Below, piece by piece: positions 18,857 to 27,983 of a stretch of 64,000 nucleotides of DNA. Source of the DNA: Maribacter luteus (lineage in GTDB: Bacteria; Bacteroidota; Bacteroidia; Flavobacteriales; Flavobacteriaceae); assembly GCF_009674825.1 (NCBI RefSeq), contig NZ_WKJH01000028.1, positions 124,432 to 188,431 of the forward strand, in the 5' to 3' direction. A program made the translations under genes and the position numbers. Below the pieces are notes generated by a model, which saw only the letters and a program-made list of their open reading frames with translations, had not been told where the DNA came from and did no database searches. Position 1 is the stretch's first letter. Each line of letters begins with the position of its first letter.

Positions 18857-20539
18857 TTACTCCAACACTTTTGATATCGGCATACCGATGTCCCCACTGG
18901 GAAAGGCAATACCCAATAATGCGGATATGGTCGGTGCCACATCCGAAATTTCGGTACGAGCAGTGGTGCTCCCCTTTTTAATGCCCTTACCGTAAAAAAG
19001 CAGCGGTACGTGCGTATCGTATATCTGGGGGGAACCGTGGGTAGAACCTGTCATGGAATAGCTTATTGTCCCTGGCTTCAAGACCATTAGAATATCACCG
19101 GAACGCTTTTGATTGTAACCATTCTGTAAAATATAAGGAATACCTTGGGTATAATCATTCTCCCACATTTGATGCGCCGTGTACACCCTATCGAAATCCT
19201 CATAGTTCAACAACTCCATCGCAATATCTTCCTGTACCTCTTTCAACTTCAAATCAAGGTTTTTAATAATGTCATGATCCAAAAACATTTGATTGTTCGA
19301 AATATTCTTTACTATATCGGTAGTACCGAACTTGTATTTTAGATATTCGTTAAACCTCGTTTTAAGATTATCCCCGTTCACATAACCTGCAGGTATTTTC
19401 AAGTCCCTCAAATACGCTGGTACATGTATGGCCGCATGGTCGGCCGTTAAAAAAACGGTATAATCATGTTCTCCGACTTTATTGTCCAATGCCTTGAATA
19501 AACGGGCCAAATCCTCGTCCAGTCGAATGTAAGTGTCCTCTATTTCTTTTGAATTTACACCGAATTTATGCCCTACATAGTCGGTACTTGAAAAACTGAC
19601 TGCTAAAAAATCAGTAATTGTATCGCTTCCTAAATTCTCTCCTGCCAAAGCAGCAATGGCAAAATCAGCCGTTATACTGTTGCCAAATGGCGTGGCTTTT
19701 ATCATATCGAATTCCCCATTAGTGTCCCACAATGAAGGTAAATCATGAGGGAAAACCGGAGCACTCTCCCCTTCGAACAAACCTTCATAACTATTATTGT
19801 CAGAACCACTCTCAAGATAAGTATTGATGTCTTTTATTGTCGACCATTGTTTTTTATAACTTTCTGCCACATTGGAGACATTGAAATCCATGACCCATTG
19901 TGGCAATTCATCCATATAAAATGAACTTGTTATCCATTTGCCCTCATTTTTGCCTTGAAACCAATAAGCTCCATTGGCCAAATGCCCTCCGGGCAGTACC
20001 GCACCCCTATCTTTCAAAGCAATTGCAATGGTCTTGCCCCTTAATTGGGTATGCAAGCGCAATTGATCGGTTACAGTGGTAACCAGCATACGGTGTGGCG
20101 ACATTTTACCGGCGTCCGAGGTGGTTCCCACCGAATTATAAGAATCATCGGCCGCACAATAGACAGATTTATCCAATTCCTTATCATACCAATCATTTGC
20201 TATAATACCATGTGAAGCAGGTGTTGTACCGGTATAAACCGAAGCGTGTCCCGGGCCTGTATAGGTAGGTGCATAATTAAAATGATTGTTCTTGCAATTA
20301 AAGCCATCATTGACCAATCTTTTGAACCCACCGTCACCAAATTGCCCCCAAAAACGGGTAATATAATCGTATCGCATTTGATCCACGACTATACCTACGA
20401 CCAATTTAGGCGTAGTTCGCAATTGGGCCGTATTTTCAATGTTAATTTTGTTCTTGGATTTTTTTTGACCCGATGCGTCAAAAGAGTTGAAGATTACTAA
20501 AAAAAAGAGTAAAACTAAGGGAAATCTATTCTTGCACAT
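18857..20539 (-). CDS. PafA-like alkaline phosphatase
   Basis: This is an exported phosphatase of the alkaline phosphatase superfamily that would free phosphate from phosphomonoesters in the periplasm. The 560-residue sequence has a signal peptide (LVLLFFLVIFNSF), metal ligands in VGIVVDQMRYDY (Asp53) and TADHAAIH, and the nucleophile in PTYTGPGHASVYTG (probably Thr94). Asn115 (IANDWYD) and the Lys175/Arg177 pair in LKDRGAVLPGG match the phosphate-binding Asn/Lys/Arg set of PafA, which separates monoesterases from the related diesterases. It probably shares a transcript with murI. Confidence 0.88.
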   Translation of the reverse strand: MCKNRFPLVLLFFLVIFNSFDASGQKKSKNKINIENTAQLRTTPKLVVGIVVDQMRYDYITRFWGQFGDGGFKRLVNDGFNCKNNHFNYAPTYTGPGHASVYTGTTPASHGIIANDWYDKELDKSVYCAADDSYNSVGTTSDAGKMSPHRMLVTTVTDQLRLHTQLRGKTIAIALKDRGAVLPGGHLANGAYWFQGKNEGKWITSSFYMDELPQWVMDFNVSNVAESYKKQWSTIKDINTYLESGSDNNSYEGLFEGESAPVFPHDLPSLWDTNGEFDMIKATPFGNSITADFAIAALAGENLGSDTITDFLAVSFSSTDYVGHKFGVNSKEIEDTYIRLDEDLARLFKALDNKVGEHDYTVFLTADHAAIHVPAYLRDLKIPAGYVNGDNLKTRFNEYLKYKFGTTDIVKNISNNQMFLDHDIIKNLDLKLKEVQEDIAMELLNYEDFDRVYTAHQMWENDYTQGIPYILQNGYNQKRSGDILMVLKPGTISYSMTGSTHGSPQIYDTHVPLLFYGKGIKKGSTTARTEISDVAPTISALLGIAFPSGDIGMPISKVLE

Positions 20540-20650
20540 TTAATGAAAATTGATGCTACAAAAATATATAAATAAACCCTTAAAAGATTAAATCAAGGTT
20601 AAAAGACATTCTTAATTCCTATTTTTACAGTCATAAGTCTATACCATTCT

Positions 20651-21388
20651 ATGAATTACCTAGCATCAATCGGAAGTTATGCAATAATGATTAAAGAGGT
20701 TTTTAGGAAACCTACAAAATGGCGCATAATGAAATCATTGATACTCAAAGAGATAGATGAACTCATTTATGGTTCATTGGGTATTTTAATTTTTATTTCC
20801 TTTTTTATCGGAGGCGTCGTAGCCATACAGACCGCACTGAATATCACCAGTGAACTTATACCCAAAAATTTAGTGGGCTTCGCAACACGGCAATCTATCA
20901 TTTTGGAATTCGCCCCTACTTTCTGCTCTATCATCATGGCAGGAAAAGTAGGTTCTTACATTACCAGTAGTATCGGCACTATGAGGGTTACCGAACAGAT
21001 TGATGCTTTGGAGGTGATGGGGGTCAACGCACTTAATTATTTGGTATTCCCCAAAATAATCGCACTATTATTATATCCTTTCATAATAGCGATATCAATG
21101 TACGTGGGAATTTTTGGAGGATGGGTCGCAGGTGTTTTTGGAGGCTTTAGTACAAGCGCGGATTTTATCGAAGGTGTTCAACTCGATTTTATCCCTTTTC
21201 ATGTCACCTATGCATTTTTAAAAACACTGGTATTCGCCTTTGTTTTGGCCACCATACCTTCTTATCATGGTTTTTACATGAAAGGTGGGGCACTTGAAGT
21301 GGGCAAGGCCGCAACGACCTCTTTTGTTTGGACAAGTGTAGTGATCATTATTTTGAACTATATACTAACACAACTTTTATTGGGCTAA
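20651..21388 (+). CDS. MlaE-type ABC transporter permease
   Basis: The inner membrane permease belongs to the MlaE family, which works with an ATPase and an MCE protein in moving phospholipid between the membranes. The 245-residue sequence has five to six hydrophobic segments and the family core TRQSIILEFAPTFCSIIMAGKVGSYITS followed by TEQIDALEVMGVNALNYLV. Its stop overlaps the ATPase start by one base (TAATG), so the two are translationally coupled. No MCE (MlaD) gene is next to it. Confidence 0.93.
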   Translation: MNYLASIGSYAIMIKEVFRKPTKWRIMKSLILKEIDELIYGSLGILIFISFFIGGVVAIQTALNITSELIPKNLVGFATRQSIILEFAPTFCSIIMAGKVGSYITSSIGTMRVTEQIDALEVMGVNALNYLVFPKIIALLLYPFIIAISMYVGIFGGWVAGVFGGFSTSADFIEGVQLDFIPFHVTYAFLKTLVFAFVLATIPSYHGFYMKGGALEVGKAATTSFVWTSVVIIILNYILTQLLLG

Positions 21389-22155
21389 TGATAGAGGTAA
21401 ACGACATACATAAATCTTTTGGTGATACCCATATATTAAAGGGTATCAGCACCGTTCTTGAAAAAGGCAAGACCAACTTGATCATTGGACAGAGTGGCTC
21501 AGGAAAAACAGTGTTCATTAAATGCCTTTTGGGACTTTTTACGCCTGACAAAGGAACAATAAGTTTAGACGGTAAAATATATTCTCAATTATCGGCCCGT
21601 GAACAACGTAATCTAAGGCAGGACATGGGTATGGTATTTCAAGGAAGTGCCTTGTTCGATTCTATGACCGTGGAAGGTAATGTCATGTTTCCTTTGGAGA
21701 TGTTCACCAATCAATCCCGATCGGAAATGCAAGATCGTGCCAATATCGTATTGGAAAGAGTGAATCTTGTCGATGCCCATAAGAAATACCCTTCTGAAAT
21801 TTCCGGTGGTATGCAGAAACGAGTTGCGATTGCCAGGGCCATTGTCATGAACCCAAAATATCTCTTTTGCGATGAACCTAATTCGGGGTTAGACCCAAGA
21901 ACCGCAATAATCATTGACAACCTTATTCAGGAAATCACCAAGGAATTCGATATCACTACGGTAATCAACACCCATGACATGAACTCGGTGATGGAGATCG
22001 GTGAAAAAATCGTTTTCCTTAAACATGGAATCAAAGAATGGGAAGGCACCAAGGACGAAATATTCAAGACCGACAATGAGGCGGTAACGAATTTCGTTTA
22101 TTCTTCCGAATTATTTAAAAAAGTAAGACAAATGTATATTGAAGAACGTAATTAA
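21388..22155 (+). CDS. MlaF-type ABC transporter ATP-binding protein
   Basis: The ATPase drives the MlaE-like permease coded just before. The start is taken at the ATG at 21388-21390, overlapping the permease stop, because the protein then begins MIEVNDIHKSFGDTHILKG as ABC ATPases do; the longer frame from 21328 lies inside the permease gene. The 255-residue product has Walker A GQSGSGKT, the signature ISGGMQKRVAIARA, Walker B YLFCDEPNSGLD and the switch His in INTHDMN. The 3' end overlaps the convergent DUF389 gene by 4 bases. Confidence 0.93.
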   Translation: MIEVNDIHKSFGDTHILKGISTVLEKGKTNLIIGQSGSGKTVFIKCLLGLFTPDKGTISLDGKIYSQLSAREQRNLRQDMGMVFQGSALFDSMTVEGNVMFPLEMFTNQSRSEMQDRANIVLERVNLVDAHKKYPSEISGGMQKRVAIARAIVMNPKYLFCDEPNSGLDPRTAIIIDNLIQEITKEFDITTVINTHDMNSVMEIGEKIVFLKHGIKEWEGTKDEIFKTDNEAVTNFVYSSELFKKVRQMYIEERN

Positions 22156-23618
22156 TCCTGAATCACTTCTTTCAATTGAATCGTTGTGTCCTTTAACCTG
22201 AGCTTTAACCAAGCATGTAGTTTCTTGGTATCCTCGATCGTTTGCGCCCTTTTGGCATCCCTTTTCCATTTAACCTCAAAAATGGGGATGGTATCCATCT
22301 TTTTAAAATCTGTCTGTATGGTCGGTGAAAAACCAAGGGATTCCAAGTTCGTATAATTGGTTTTCGCCTCAACACTAACATCTGCAAAAGGAATGGACAT
22401 TTTTCCCAATTTACCCAACTCTTCTTCCAATAGTTTAATTCGGGTATCCTTATCCTCTATTTGCGTTTTTTGCGTTTCATATAATTGATCTACATATTTC
22501 AGCTGGTCTACTTGCTCATTTTTGGCTCCTTGTATTATATGTAGTTCCGTATTCTTCAATCGATCAAAACTTGCCTCATCTTCCTTTTGTTTGTTCCAAG
22601 TGGCAATCACATTATCCGGCACGGTCTCATTACCCATAAACACCAACTCTATATATGGATTTTCACCTTTATTGAATTCGATATCAGTAAAGTCATCCAT
22701 AAACCTACCTGATCCCTCAAATTGATAAGGGGCTATTTTTTCTTCTACAAAACGTTGCGCTTGCTTTCTAAATAAGGATTCTTGAAGGGCATCCCAAAAG
22801 GTCATTCCTGCCGGAATCATGACCAAAATGGCAAAAAGTGAAGCTACCCTACCGATAAGCCTTCGCTTTTGCGAATTTACATATCGCACCATGGGAAAAC
22901 GAAGCAATTTCAATACTAGAAAAGTTGCCAATGCAATAAATATGGTATTGATACTGAACAAGTACATAGCACCCGTTGCATAATCGTAATTACCTATGGC
23001 CAATCCAAAACCTACTGTACATAAAGGCGGCATCAATGCAGTGGCAATGGCCACACCAAAAATAACGGATGCTATGGTACCTTTTTTGGCCCTGGCTATC
23101 ACGAGGGCGAGACCACCAAAAAATGCGATCAATACATCCCTGATATCAGGTGCAGTACGGGCCAATAGCTCCGAAGACTCATCCCGCAAAGGAAATATGG
23201 CAAAAAACAAATAGGCCGTTAAAACACTGAGTACGACCATTACCGTAAAGTTTTTTAAAGACCTACGCAAGGTATCCACATCATTCACAGCCAATGAGAG
23301 CCCAATACCTAAAATCGGGCCCATTAATGGGGAAATTAACATGGCGCCGATTACAACAGCAGTTGAATTGGCATTCAGTCCGATCGAAGCTATAAAGATA
23401 GAACAGATCAAAATCCATGACGTATGCCCCTTAAAAGGAATATCTGCGATAATCGCTTCCTTTGTGGCTTCTTGATCGGTATTACTTCGGATGTCCAAAA
23501 GCTCTAAAAGAAACTTTTTTGTGCTTCCGAGCAAACCTTGAATATCTTTCTTTACCTCTTCCCCACTATTGGAATTGTTAGGCGGAACCGCGTGATTATC
23601 GTTCTTATTCTCTTCCAT
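22152..23618 (-). CDS. DUF389 domain-containing membrane protein
   Basis: The 488-residue protein has a hydrophilic N-terminus, a DUF389 membrane region with about six spans (residues 70-265; GAMLISPLMGPILGIGLSLA and FGVAIATALMPPLCTVGFGLA are typical of the family) and a soluble C-terminal half with a coiled-coil-like segment around residues 365-400 (YETQKTQIEDKDTRIKLLEE). The family's transport or structural role is not known. Its gene lies 2 bases from the ManC stop on the same strand. Confidence 0.9.
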   Translation of the reverse strand: MEENKNDNHAVPPNNSNSGEEVKKDIQGLLGSTKKFLLELLDIRSNTDQEATKEAIIADIPFKGHTSWILICSIFIASIGLNANSTAVVIGAMLISPLMGPILGIGLSLAVNDVDTLRRSLKNFTVMVVLSVLTAYLFFAIFPLRDESSELLARTAPDIRDVLIAFFGGLALVIARAKKGTIASVIFGVAIATALMPPLCTVGFGLAIGNYDYATGAMYLFSINTIFIALATFLVLKLLRFPMVRYVNSQKRRLIGRVASLFAILVMIPAGMTFWDALQESLFRKQAQRFVEEKIAPYQFEGSGRFMDDFTDIEFNKGENPYIELVFMGNETVPDNVIATWNKQKEDEASFDRLKNTELHIIQGAKNEQVDQLKYVDQLYETQKTQIEDKDTRIKLLEEELGKLGKMSIPFADVSVEAKTNYTNLESLGFSPTIQTDFKKMDTIPIFEVKWKRDAKRAQTIEDTKKLHAWLKLRLKDTTIQLKEVIQD

Positions 23619-23620
23619 AT

Positions 23621-24700
23621 TTAAGCGTACTTATCACCATACTTGTCTTTTACCTTGGCCAACACTTGTTTTATATCCTGTTCTTTGGATTTTGGGTAAA
23701 TCAAAAGCACTTCTTCCTTGTCTACAATGATATAATCCTCGAGGCTGTCAACAACCACGATTTTGCCTTTTGGGGATCTGATCATGTTGCCATGGGCATC
23801 TTGACTCAAAACCTTGCTATTGACCACCGCATTGTTATCCGAATCCTTTTCCAATTTATCGTACAAGGACCCCCAAGTTCCCAGATCGTTCCAATCAAAG
23901 GTGGCCGGACGCACATAAATGGATTTGGATTGTTCTAAGATAGCATAATCTATCGAAATATTTTCTGCCTTAGGGTAGTTCTCCTTAATGAATTTACTTT
24001 CACTGGAGGTATTATAATCATCCATACCGGAACAAAACAACTCGTATTGGGAAGGTTGATAATTCTTAAAAGCTTTGACTATAGTATTTACACTCCACAT
24101 AAAGATTCCGGCATTCCAAAGAAAATTGCCTTGGGCCACAAACTCCTTAGCGGTTTCATAATCTGGCTTTTCCCTAAATTGGTTGACTTTCTTCAACGTT
24201 GAATCGTTCTCTTTCTCGAATTCAATATAGCCAAAACCTGTATTGGGAAATGTGGGTACAATACCCAAGGTACATAAAACCTCTTCTTTTTCACACTTAT
24301 CAAAACACTCAATGACATCACTTGCAAAAGCATTCTCATCTTCGATCCAGTGGTCACTTGGAGCTACGATCATAACACCATTGGGATTCATTTTCTGGAT
24401 TTTCAATGCTGCATACAGAATACATGGTGCCGTATTACGCATTGCAGGTTCCAAAACAACCTGTTCTTGCTTAACCAAAGGTAATTGCTCCAAGACCAAA
24501 TCATTATAACGCTCATTGGTAAGGATCAATATATTCTCGGTAGGCACGAATTTGTTCAGACGTTGAAAAGTCTTCTGGATCAGGCTTTGCCCAGCACCTA
24601 ACATATCGTGGAACTGCTTTGGGTTTTCTGTTGTACTGATCGGCCAAAAACGGGAACCTACCCCTCCGGCCATTAAGACTGCATAATAATTTTTATTCAT
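23621..24700 (-). CDS. manC: Mannose-1-phosphate guanylyltransferase
   Basis: The enzyme makes GDP-mannose from mannose-1-phosphate and GTP for polysaccharides and glycoproteins. The 359-residue sequence has the nucleotidyltransferase signature LMAGGVGSRFWPISTTENPK, the sugar-binding NAGIFMWSVNT and FDWNDLGTWGSLY, followed by a short beta-helix part. It lacks the isomerase domain of bifunctional enzymes. The genes sprT (5 bases upstream) and DUF389 (downstream) lie on the same strand in tight spacing, indicating one operon. Confidence 0.93.
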   Translation of the reverse strand: MNKNYYAVLMAGGVGSRFWPISTTENPKQFHDMLGAGQSLIQKTFQRLNKFVPTENILILTNERYNDLVLEQLPLVKQEQVVLEPAMRNTAPCILYAALKIQKMNPNGVMIVAPSDHWIEDENAFASDVIECFDKCEKEEVLCTLGIVPTFPNTGFGYIEFEKENDSTLKKVNQFREKPDYETAKEFVAQGNFLWNAGIFMWSVNTIVKAFKNYQPSQYELFCSGMDDYNTSSESKFIKENYPKAENISIDYAILEQSKSIYVRPATFDWNDLGTWGSLYDKLEKDSDNNAVVNSKVLSQDAHGNMIRSPKGKIVVVDSLEDYIIVDKEEVLLIYPKSKEQDIKQVLAKVKDKYGDKYA

Positions 24701-24704
24701 TTTT

Positions 24705-25307
24705 TTAATCTTTTATTAATTCCACTTCGGCATTCGGTTGAAACAAATATAGTTTACCCGAAGATAGTTCTACACATTCGTAACGTTTTATACGTTTATT
24801 CCCTTTTTTAAATAGTTTACCATTATATATACGAAATACACTTCCTAAAGGTAATTCGAAAACGTAGGTTTTATCAAGATGTTGTGAATCATATTGTTTT
24901 AAAGCAAGCGATAATACAGCATCGGTATCACTGCTCGCCTTAGGATTTTTAAAATGTTTGGCAAGGACCGGAAGAAGTTTTGAAGGGAAAATTTCCGGTC
25001 TTATAAAGGGTAACATGAGGTATTGAAAAGTCTTCTTCCATTCCAACCCATGGGGCTTTATATGTCTACCATATTTTTCAAATGCCGCCAAATGGGCAAT
25101 TTCATGAACTAAGGTTATTAAAAAACGATACTTGTTCAACGTCGCATTGATGGTAATTTGGTGCATCCCATTCGGCAATCGGCGATAATCGCCATGTCGT
25201 GTAACCCGCTTATTAACTATTTTTAAATTTACGCCCGTAGATTTTATAAGTTGTAAACAGGGTTCAACAGCCCTTTCCGGTAAATATTTTAGAAGAATGC
25301 CATCCAT
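24705..25307 (-). CDS. SprT-like zinc-dependent protein
   Basis: The 200-residue protein has the SprT domain with the zinc-binding motif HEIAHLAAFEKYG (HExxH) followed by a downstream His (KPHGLEW). The mammalian relative SPRTN is a DNA-protein crosslink protease; bacterial members are poorly studied. The C-terminal part (about 110-200) has no clear zinc ribbon cysteines. It leads the operon sprT-manC-DUF389 on the minus strand. Confidence 0.88.
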   Translation of the reverse strand: MDGILLKYLPERAVEPCLQLIKSTGVNLKIVNKRVTRHGDYRRLPNGMHQITINATLNKYRFLITLVHEIAHLAAFEKYGRHIKPHGLEWKKTFQYLMLPFIRPEIFPSKLLPVLAKHFKNPKASSDTDAVLSLALKQYDSQHLDKTYVFELPLGSVFRIYNGKLFKKGNKRIKRYECVELSSGKLYLFQPNAEVELIKD

Positions 25308-25431
25308 CTGGACAAAAATAGGATTTTTAGGAATCCATATTTATTAACTGTCCAGATTCTCCAAAAATTAATCCAAAATATACTAATTTGGTCTTTAAAA
25401 GTGAGTTATCACCCATTGAATAGACAAGAAG

Positions 25432-25782
25432 ATGCCTAAAACCGTTTACCGAGTTTATGTTATTGAACTATCTAAAAGGGTTTTTACGGATAATTACAAG
25501 TTCAGGGCGGCCAACCCGCAATTCAATGGTGTGCTTCAATGCCTTTATGTTGGTATGAGCAGTAAATCTCCCAAAGAGCGTTTCGACCAGCATAAAAATG
25601 GGTTCGTAAATAAAAAAGGACATAAACTATCTTCCAGAATCGTCGAAAAATACGGCATGTACCTTAGACCTAGTCTTTATAACCATATTGCTCCTTTATA
25701 TTCCCGTGCCGAAGCCCTTAAAATGGAAGAAACCCTTGCTTTGGAATTACGAAGACAACGGTATGCCGTATGGTTCAATTAG
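25432..25782 (+). CDS. GIY-YIG-like domain protein
   Basis: The 116-residue protein is essentially a single domain with YRVYVIEL near the start and CLYVGMSSKSPKERFDQHKN at about residues 37-56, which fits the GIY-YIG nuclease fold (two short strands, then the Arg-bearing helix). The first motif is changed to VYV and the second to YVG. A long insertion separates the two. It could be a nuclease or a catalytically altered relative. It is transcribed alone, divergent from the sprT operon. Confidence 0.7.
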   Translation: MPKTVYRVYVIELSKRVFTDNYKFRAANPQFNGVLQCLYVGMSSKSPKERFDQHKNGFVNKKGHKLSSRIVEKYGMYLRPSLYNHIAPLYSRAEALKMEETLALELRRQRYAVWFN

Positions 25783-25870
25783 CTGAACATCAACGTTTTC
25801 ATTTTGTTTTTTCGTTATTTTGATGTAATTTTAATCCTACACAACCTGTCAACCACTAATTCTTAGAACA

Positions 25871-26089
25871 ATGATAAAAAACATGGGGCTTTCCGATAGA
25901 ATGGTACGGCTCGTTTTAGCGATGATTATTACAGGGCTTTACTTTACAAACAATTTACCGCAATCCGAAGGGCTGGTATTTTTAGCAATAGCCGGTATTT
26001 TCATGTTCACCAGCTGCATTAGTTTTTGCCCTATTTATGGTCCCTTTGGGCTCGATACCACTAAAAAGAAGAACAAACAATCCCGGTAG
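25871..26089 (+). CDS. DUF2892 (YgaP-like) small membrane protein
   Basis: The 72-residue protein has two hydrophobic spans (about residues 13-28 and 36-55) and the family pattern DRMVRLVLAMIITGLYF and FTSCISFCPIYGPFGLDT, typical of the membrane part of YgaP/DUF2892. The two cysteines flanking CISFC are conserved in the Bacteroidota forms. No rhodanese domain is attached. The function is unknown. Confidence 0.85.
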   Translation: MIKNMGLSDRMVRLVLAMIITGLYFTNNLPQSEGLVFLAIAGIFMFTSCISFCPIYGPFGLDTTKKKNKQSR

Positions 26090-26175
26090 GGAATTTAGTC
26101 GCTTTAACGAAAGGTCCCTGCCATTATCGTAACTTTTCCAAATAGCTGTTTTTTCGTAGGAACCCTGCTATTAAA

Positions 26176-26856
26176 CTATGGTGTACTATTACTTACCTGT
26201 AGTAATTTGCCATTGAACATTTGATGTCCTTTAAGGGCAAAATCCTTTATATAATTTGCCATTTCAAAGGCAGTAATAGGTGCTTGATAACCTGGAAAAG
26301 CTTCTTCCAACATTTCGGTCTGAACAGCCCCCAATGCCAAAACATTGAATGACGGACCTGTTTCCTTGAACTCCTCGGCCCAAAGCTCGGTCAACGTAAT
26401 CACGGCCCCTTTACTAGAACTATAAGCGGATAATCCCGGAAATTTCATACTCCCTTGAACCCCACCCATAGAACTTATAGTAACAACATGACCCTTTTCC
26501 GACATTTTAGGAACTACCAATTTCGTAAGGTTGGCAACACCAAAAACATTAACCTTATATACAGCCTCGAATTCCTGCGGTTCTATCTCCAAAAATGGTT
26601 TGTTCAATAACCGACCTGCATTATTGATCAATACATCAACCGTTTCCCAGTGCTCATCCAAATAGGCACCAACCTTTTCCAAATCATCTTTTTTAGTGAT
26701 ATCAAAAGGAATGGTCTTTATATTAACAATCTTCAAAGAATCTAAAGTTTCAGTATTCCGTGATAAGGCCAAAACCTTGTGACCCTCCTTGGCGAAGAGC
26801 TTCGCCAACTCAAAACCTATTCCACGACTGGTACCTGTTATGATTATATTTGCCAT
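26176..26856 (-). CDS. SDR family oxidoreductase
   Basis: This is a short-chain dehydrogenase of 226 residues with the cofactor loop TGTSRGIGFELAKL, the NNAGR segment and the catalytic Ser/Tyr/Lys in SSMGGVQGSMKFPGLSAYSSSKGA. The Arg after the glycine loop and LSRNTE at the end of strand 2 suggest NADP(H). The substrate cannot be told. Its start codon overlaps the stop of the upstream M28 peptidase gene (TAATG on the minus strand), so the two are coupled. Confidence 0.9.
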   Translation of the reverse strand: MANIIITGTSRGIGFELAKLFAKEGHKVLALSRNTETLDSLKIVNIKTIPFDITKKDDLEKVGAYLDEHWETVDVLINNAGRLLNKPFLEIEPQEFEAVYKVNVFGVANLTKLVVPKMSEKGHVVTISSMGGVQGSMKFPGLSAYSSSKGAVITLTELWAEEFKETGPSFNVLALGAVQTEMLEEAFPGYQAPITAFEMANYIKDFALKGHQMFNGKLLQVSNSTP

Positions 26857-27902
26857 TAATTGTACTTGATTTCTTGAACTTCTGAATTGGTTATCCCTGT
26901 TATGACGGGTATGAATGAATTTATTAGTTTGGCCATATGCTCAAAATCCATTTCTGAAACTTCATCCCCTACTTTATGATAGTGATCAAAATTGGTGAAA
27001 TCAAAAGTCGAGAATGTTTGGGACGGTACATTGAATTCTTGGTGAAACGGAAAATTATCAGAACGCATGAACAAATTGAATTCTTTTGCAGAAGGAAGGA
27101 ACCCAACAAGCTTTTCCGTAGCATACCCATTACAGATGTCTGCCAAATTAGACTCTCCGAACCCTGTCAAATAAGCATCATAATCCTTAGCTATCATCGG
27201 CACACCGACCATTTCAAAATTCAACATAGTATATAGATTGAATTCTTCTTCTTTTAGTCGTTTGGCCAAATGTTTGGAACCGAGCAAACCTTTTTCCTCT
27301 GCTGTGAAAAAAGCAAAAACCAAACTTCGTTTATTAGCATGGGTCATTCCGAAATATCGAAGTAGCTCCAATACTACGGTTGTCCCTGAAGCATTATCAT
27401 TGGCCCCATTGGCAATGGCATCACCGTTAACCGGTCTTTTGGTCCCAATATGATCATAATGGGCCCCTATCAAAACAAATTCATTCTTCAACTCAGGATC
27501 GGTACCTTCTAAAACTCCAACAATATTATAAGCTGGCTTTCCAAAGTCAGTAAGTGTATCCTTATAGGTTTTAAAATATGGACGAATCTTATTCTCCTCC
27601 AAAATATCTTCAATATATTGGGCGGCCTTTTCTATGCCCGGACTTCCCGTATCCCTTCCGTTTAAATCATCAGAAGCCAAAAAACCCATAAGTTGGGCAA
27701 CTTTGTCACTCTTGGTAAACCCATAACCTAAAGTCCCGTTTAAAGAACCAACTACCTTAGCATCAACCTCCTCATTAGAAACCGTACTACCTTTTAACCC
27801 CTCAGGGCCACCCGGAACACCTGGATAATCAGTAGATTTTGATTGAGTTGCACCACAACCAAGTAGTAATAACAATAAAACGGATTGAATGATTTTTTTC
27901 AT
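26856..27902 (-). CDS. M28 family zinc metallopeptidase (lipoprotein)
   Basis: The start is taken at 27902, where the product begins MKKIIQSVLLLLLLGCGAT, a lipoprotein signal with the lipobox ending in Cys16; the upstream in-frame ATG would bury it. The 348-residue protein shows the M28 metal ligands: VLIGAHYDHIGT, GANDNASGTTVV, FAFFTAEEKGLLGS (general-base Glu) and a late His (FTNFDHYHKVGDE). It is an aminopeptidase-type enzyme at the membrane. Its stop overlaps the SDR start. Confidence 0.88.
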   Translation of the reverse strand: MKKIIQSVLLLLLLGCGATQSKSTDYPGVPGGPEGLKGSTVSNEEVDAKVVGSLNGTLGYGFTKSDKVAQLMGFLASDDLNGRDTGSPGIEKAAQYIEDILEENKIRPYFKTYKDTLTDFGKPAYNIVGVLEGTDPELKNEFVLIGAHYDHIGTKRPVNGDAIANGANDNASGTTVVLELLRYFGMTHANKRSLVFAFFTAEEKGLLGSKHLAKRLKEEEFNLYTMLNFEMVGVPMIAKDYDAYLTGFGESNLADICNGYATEKLVGFLPSAKEFNLFMRSDNFPFHQEFNVPSQTFSTFDFTNFDHYHKVGDEVSEMDFEHMAKLINSFIPVITGITNSEVQEIKYN

Positions 27903-27934
27903 GGAGTTCGGATTACGATTTAAAGATAAAAAAA

Positions 27935-27953
27935 CATCCGCCATAGGCGGATG
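27935..27953 (-). terminator. Terminator downstream of pdhC
   Basis: CATCCGCC (27935-27942) and its complement (27946-27953) form an 8-bp stem with a 3-base loop, followed on the minus strand by a T-run (27928-27934). It ends the pdhA-pdhC transcript; it lies just upstream of the M28 start. Confidence 0.85.
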
Positions 27954-27983
27954 CTTTAATTCAATAATATTTTACCGACAAAC

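Noticed and set aside
21328-21387. 20-codon N-terminal extension of the MlaF-type ATPase
   Set aside because: It lies within the permease gene and precedes the normal ABC ATPase N-terminus; the TAATG overlap gives the start.
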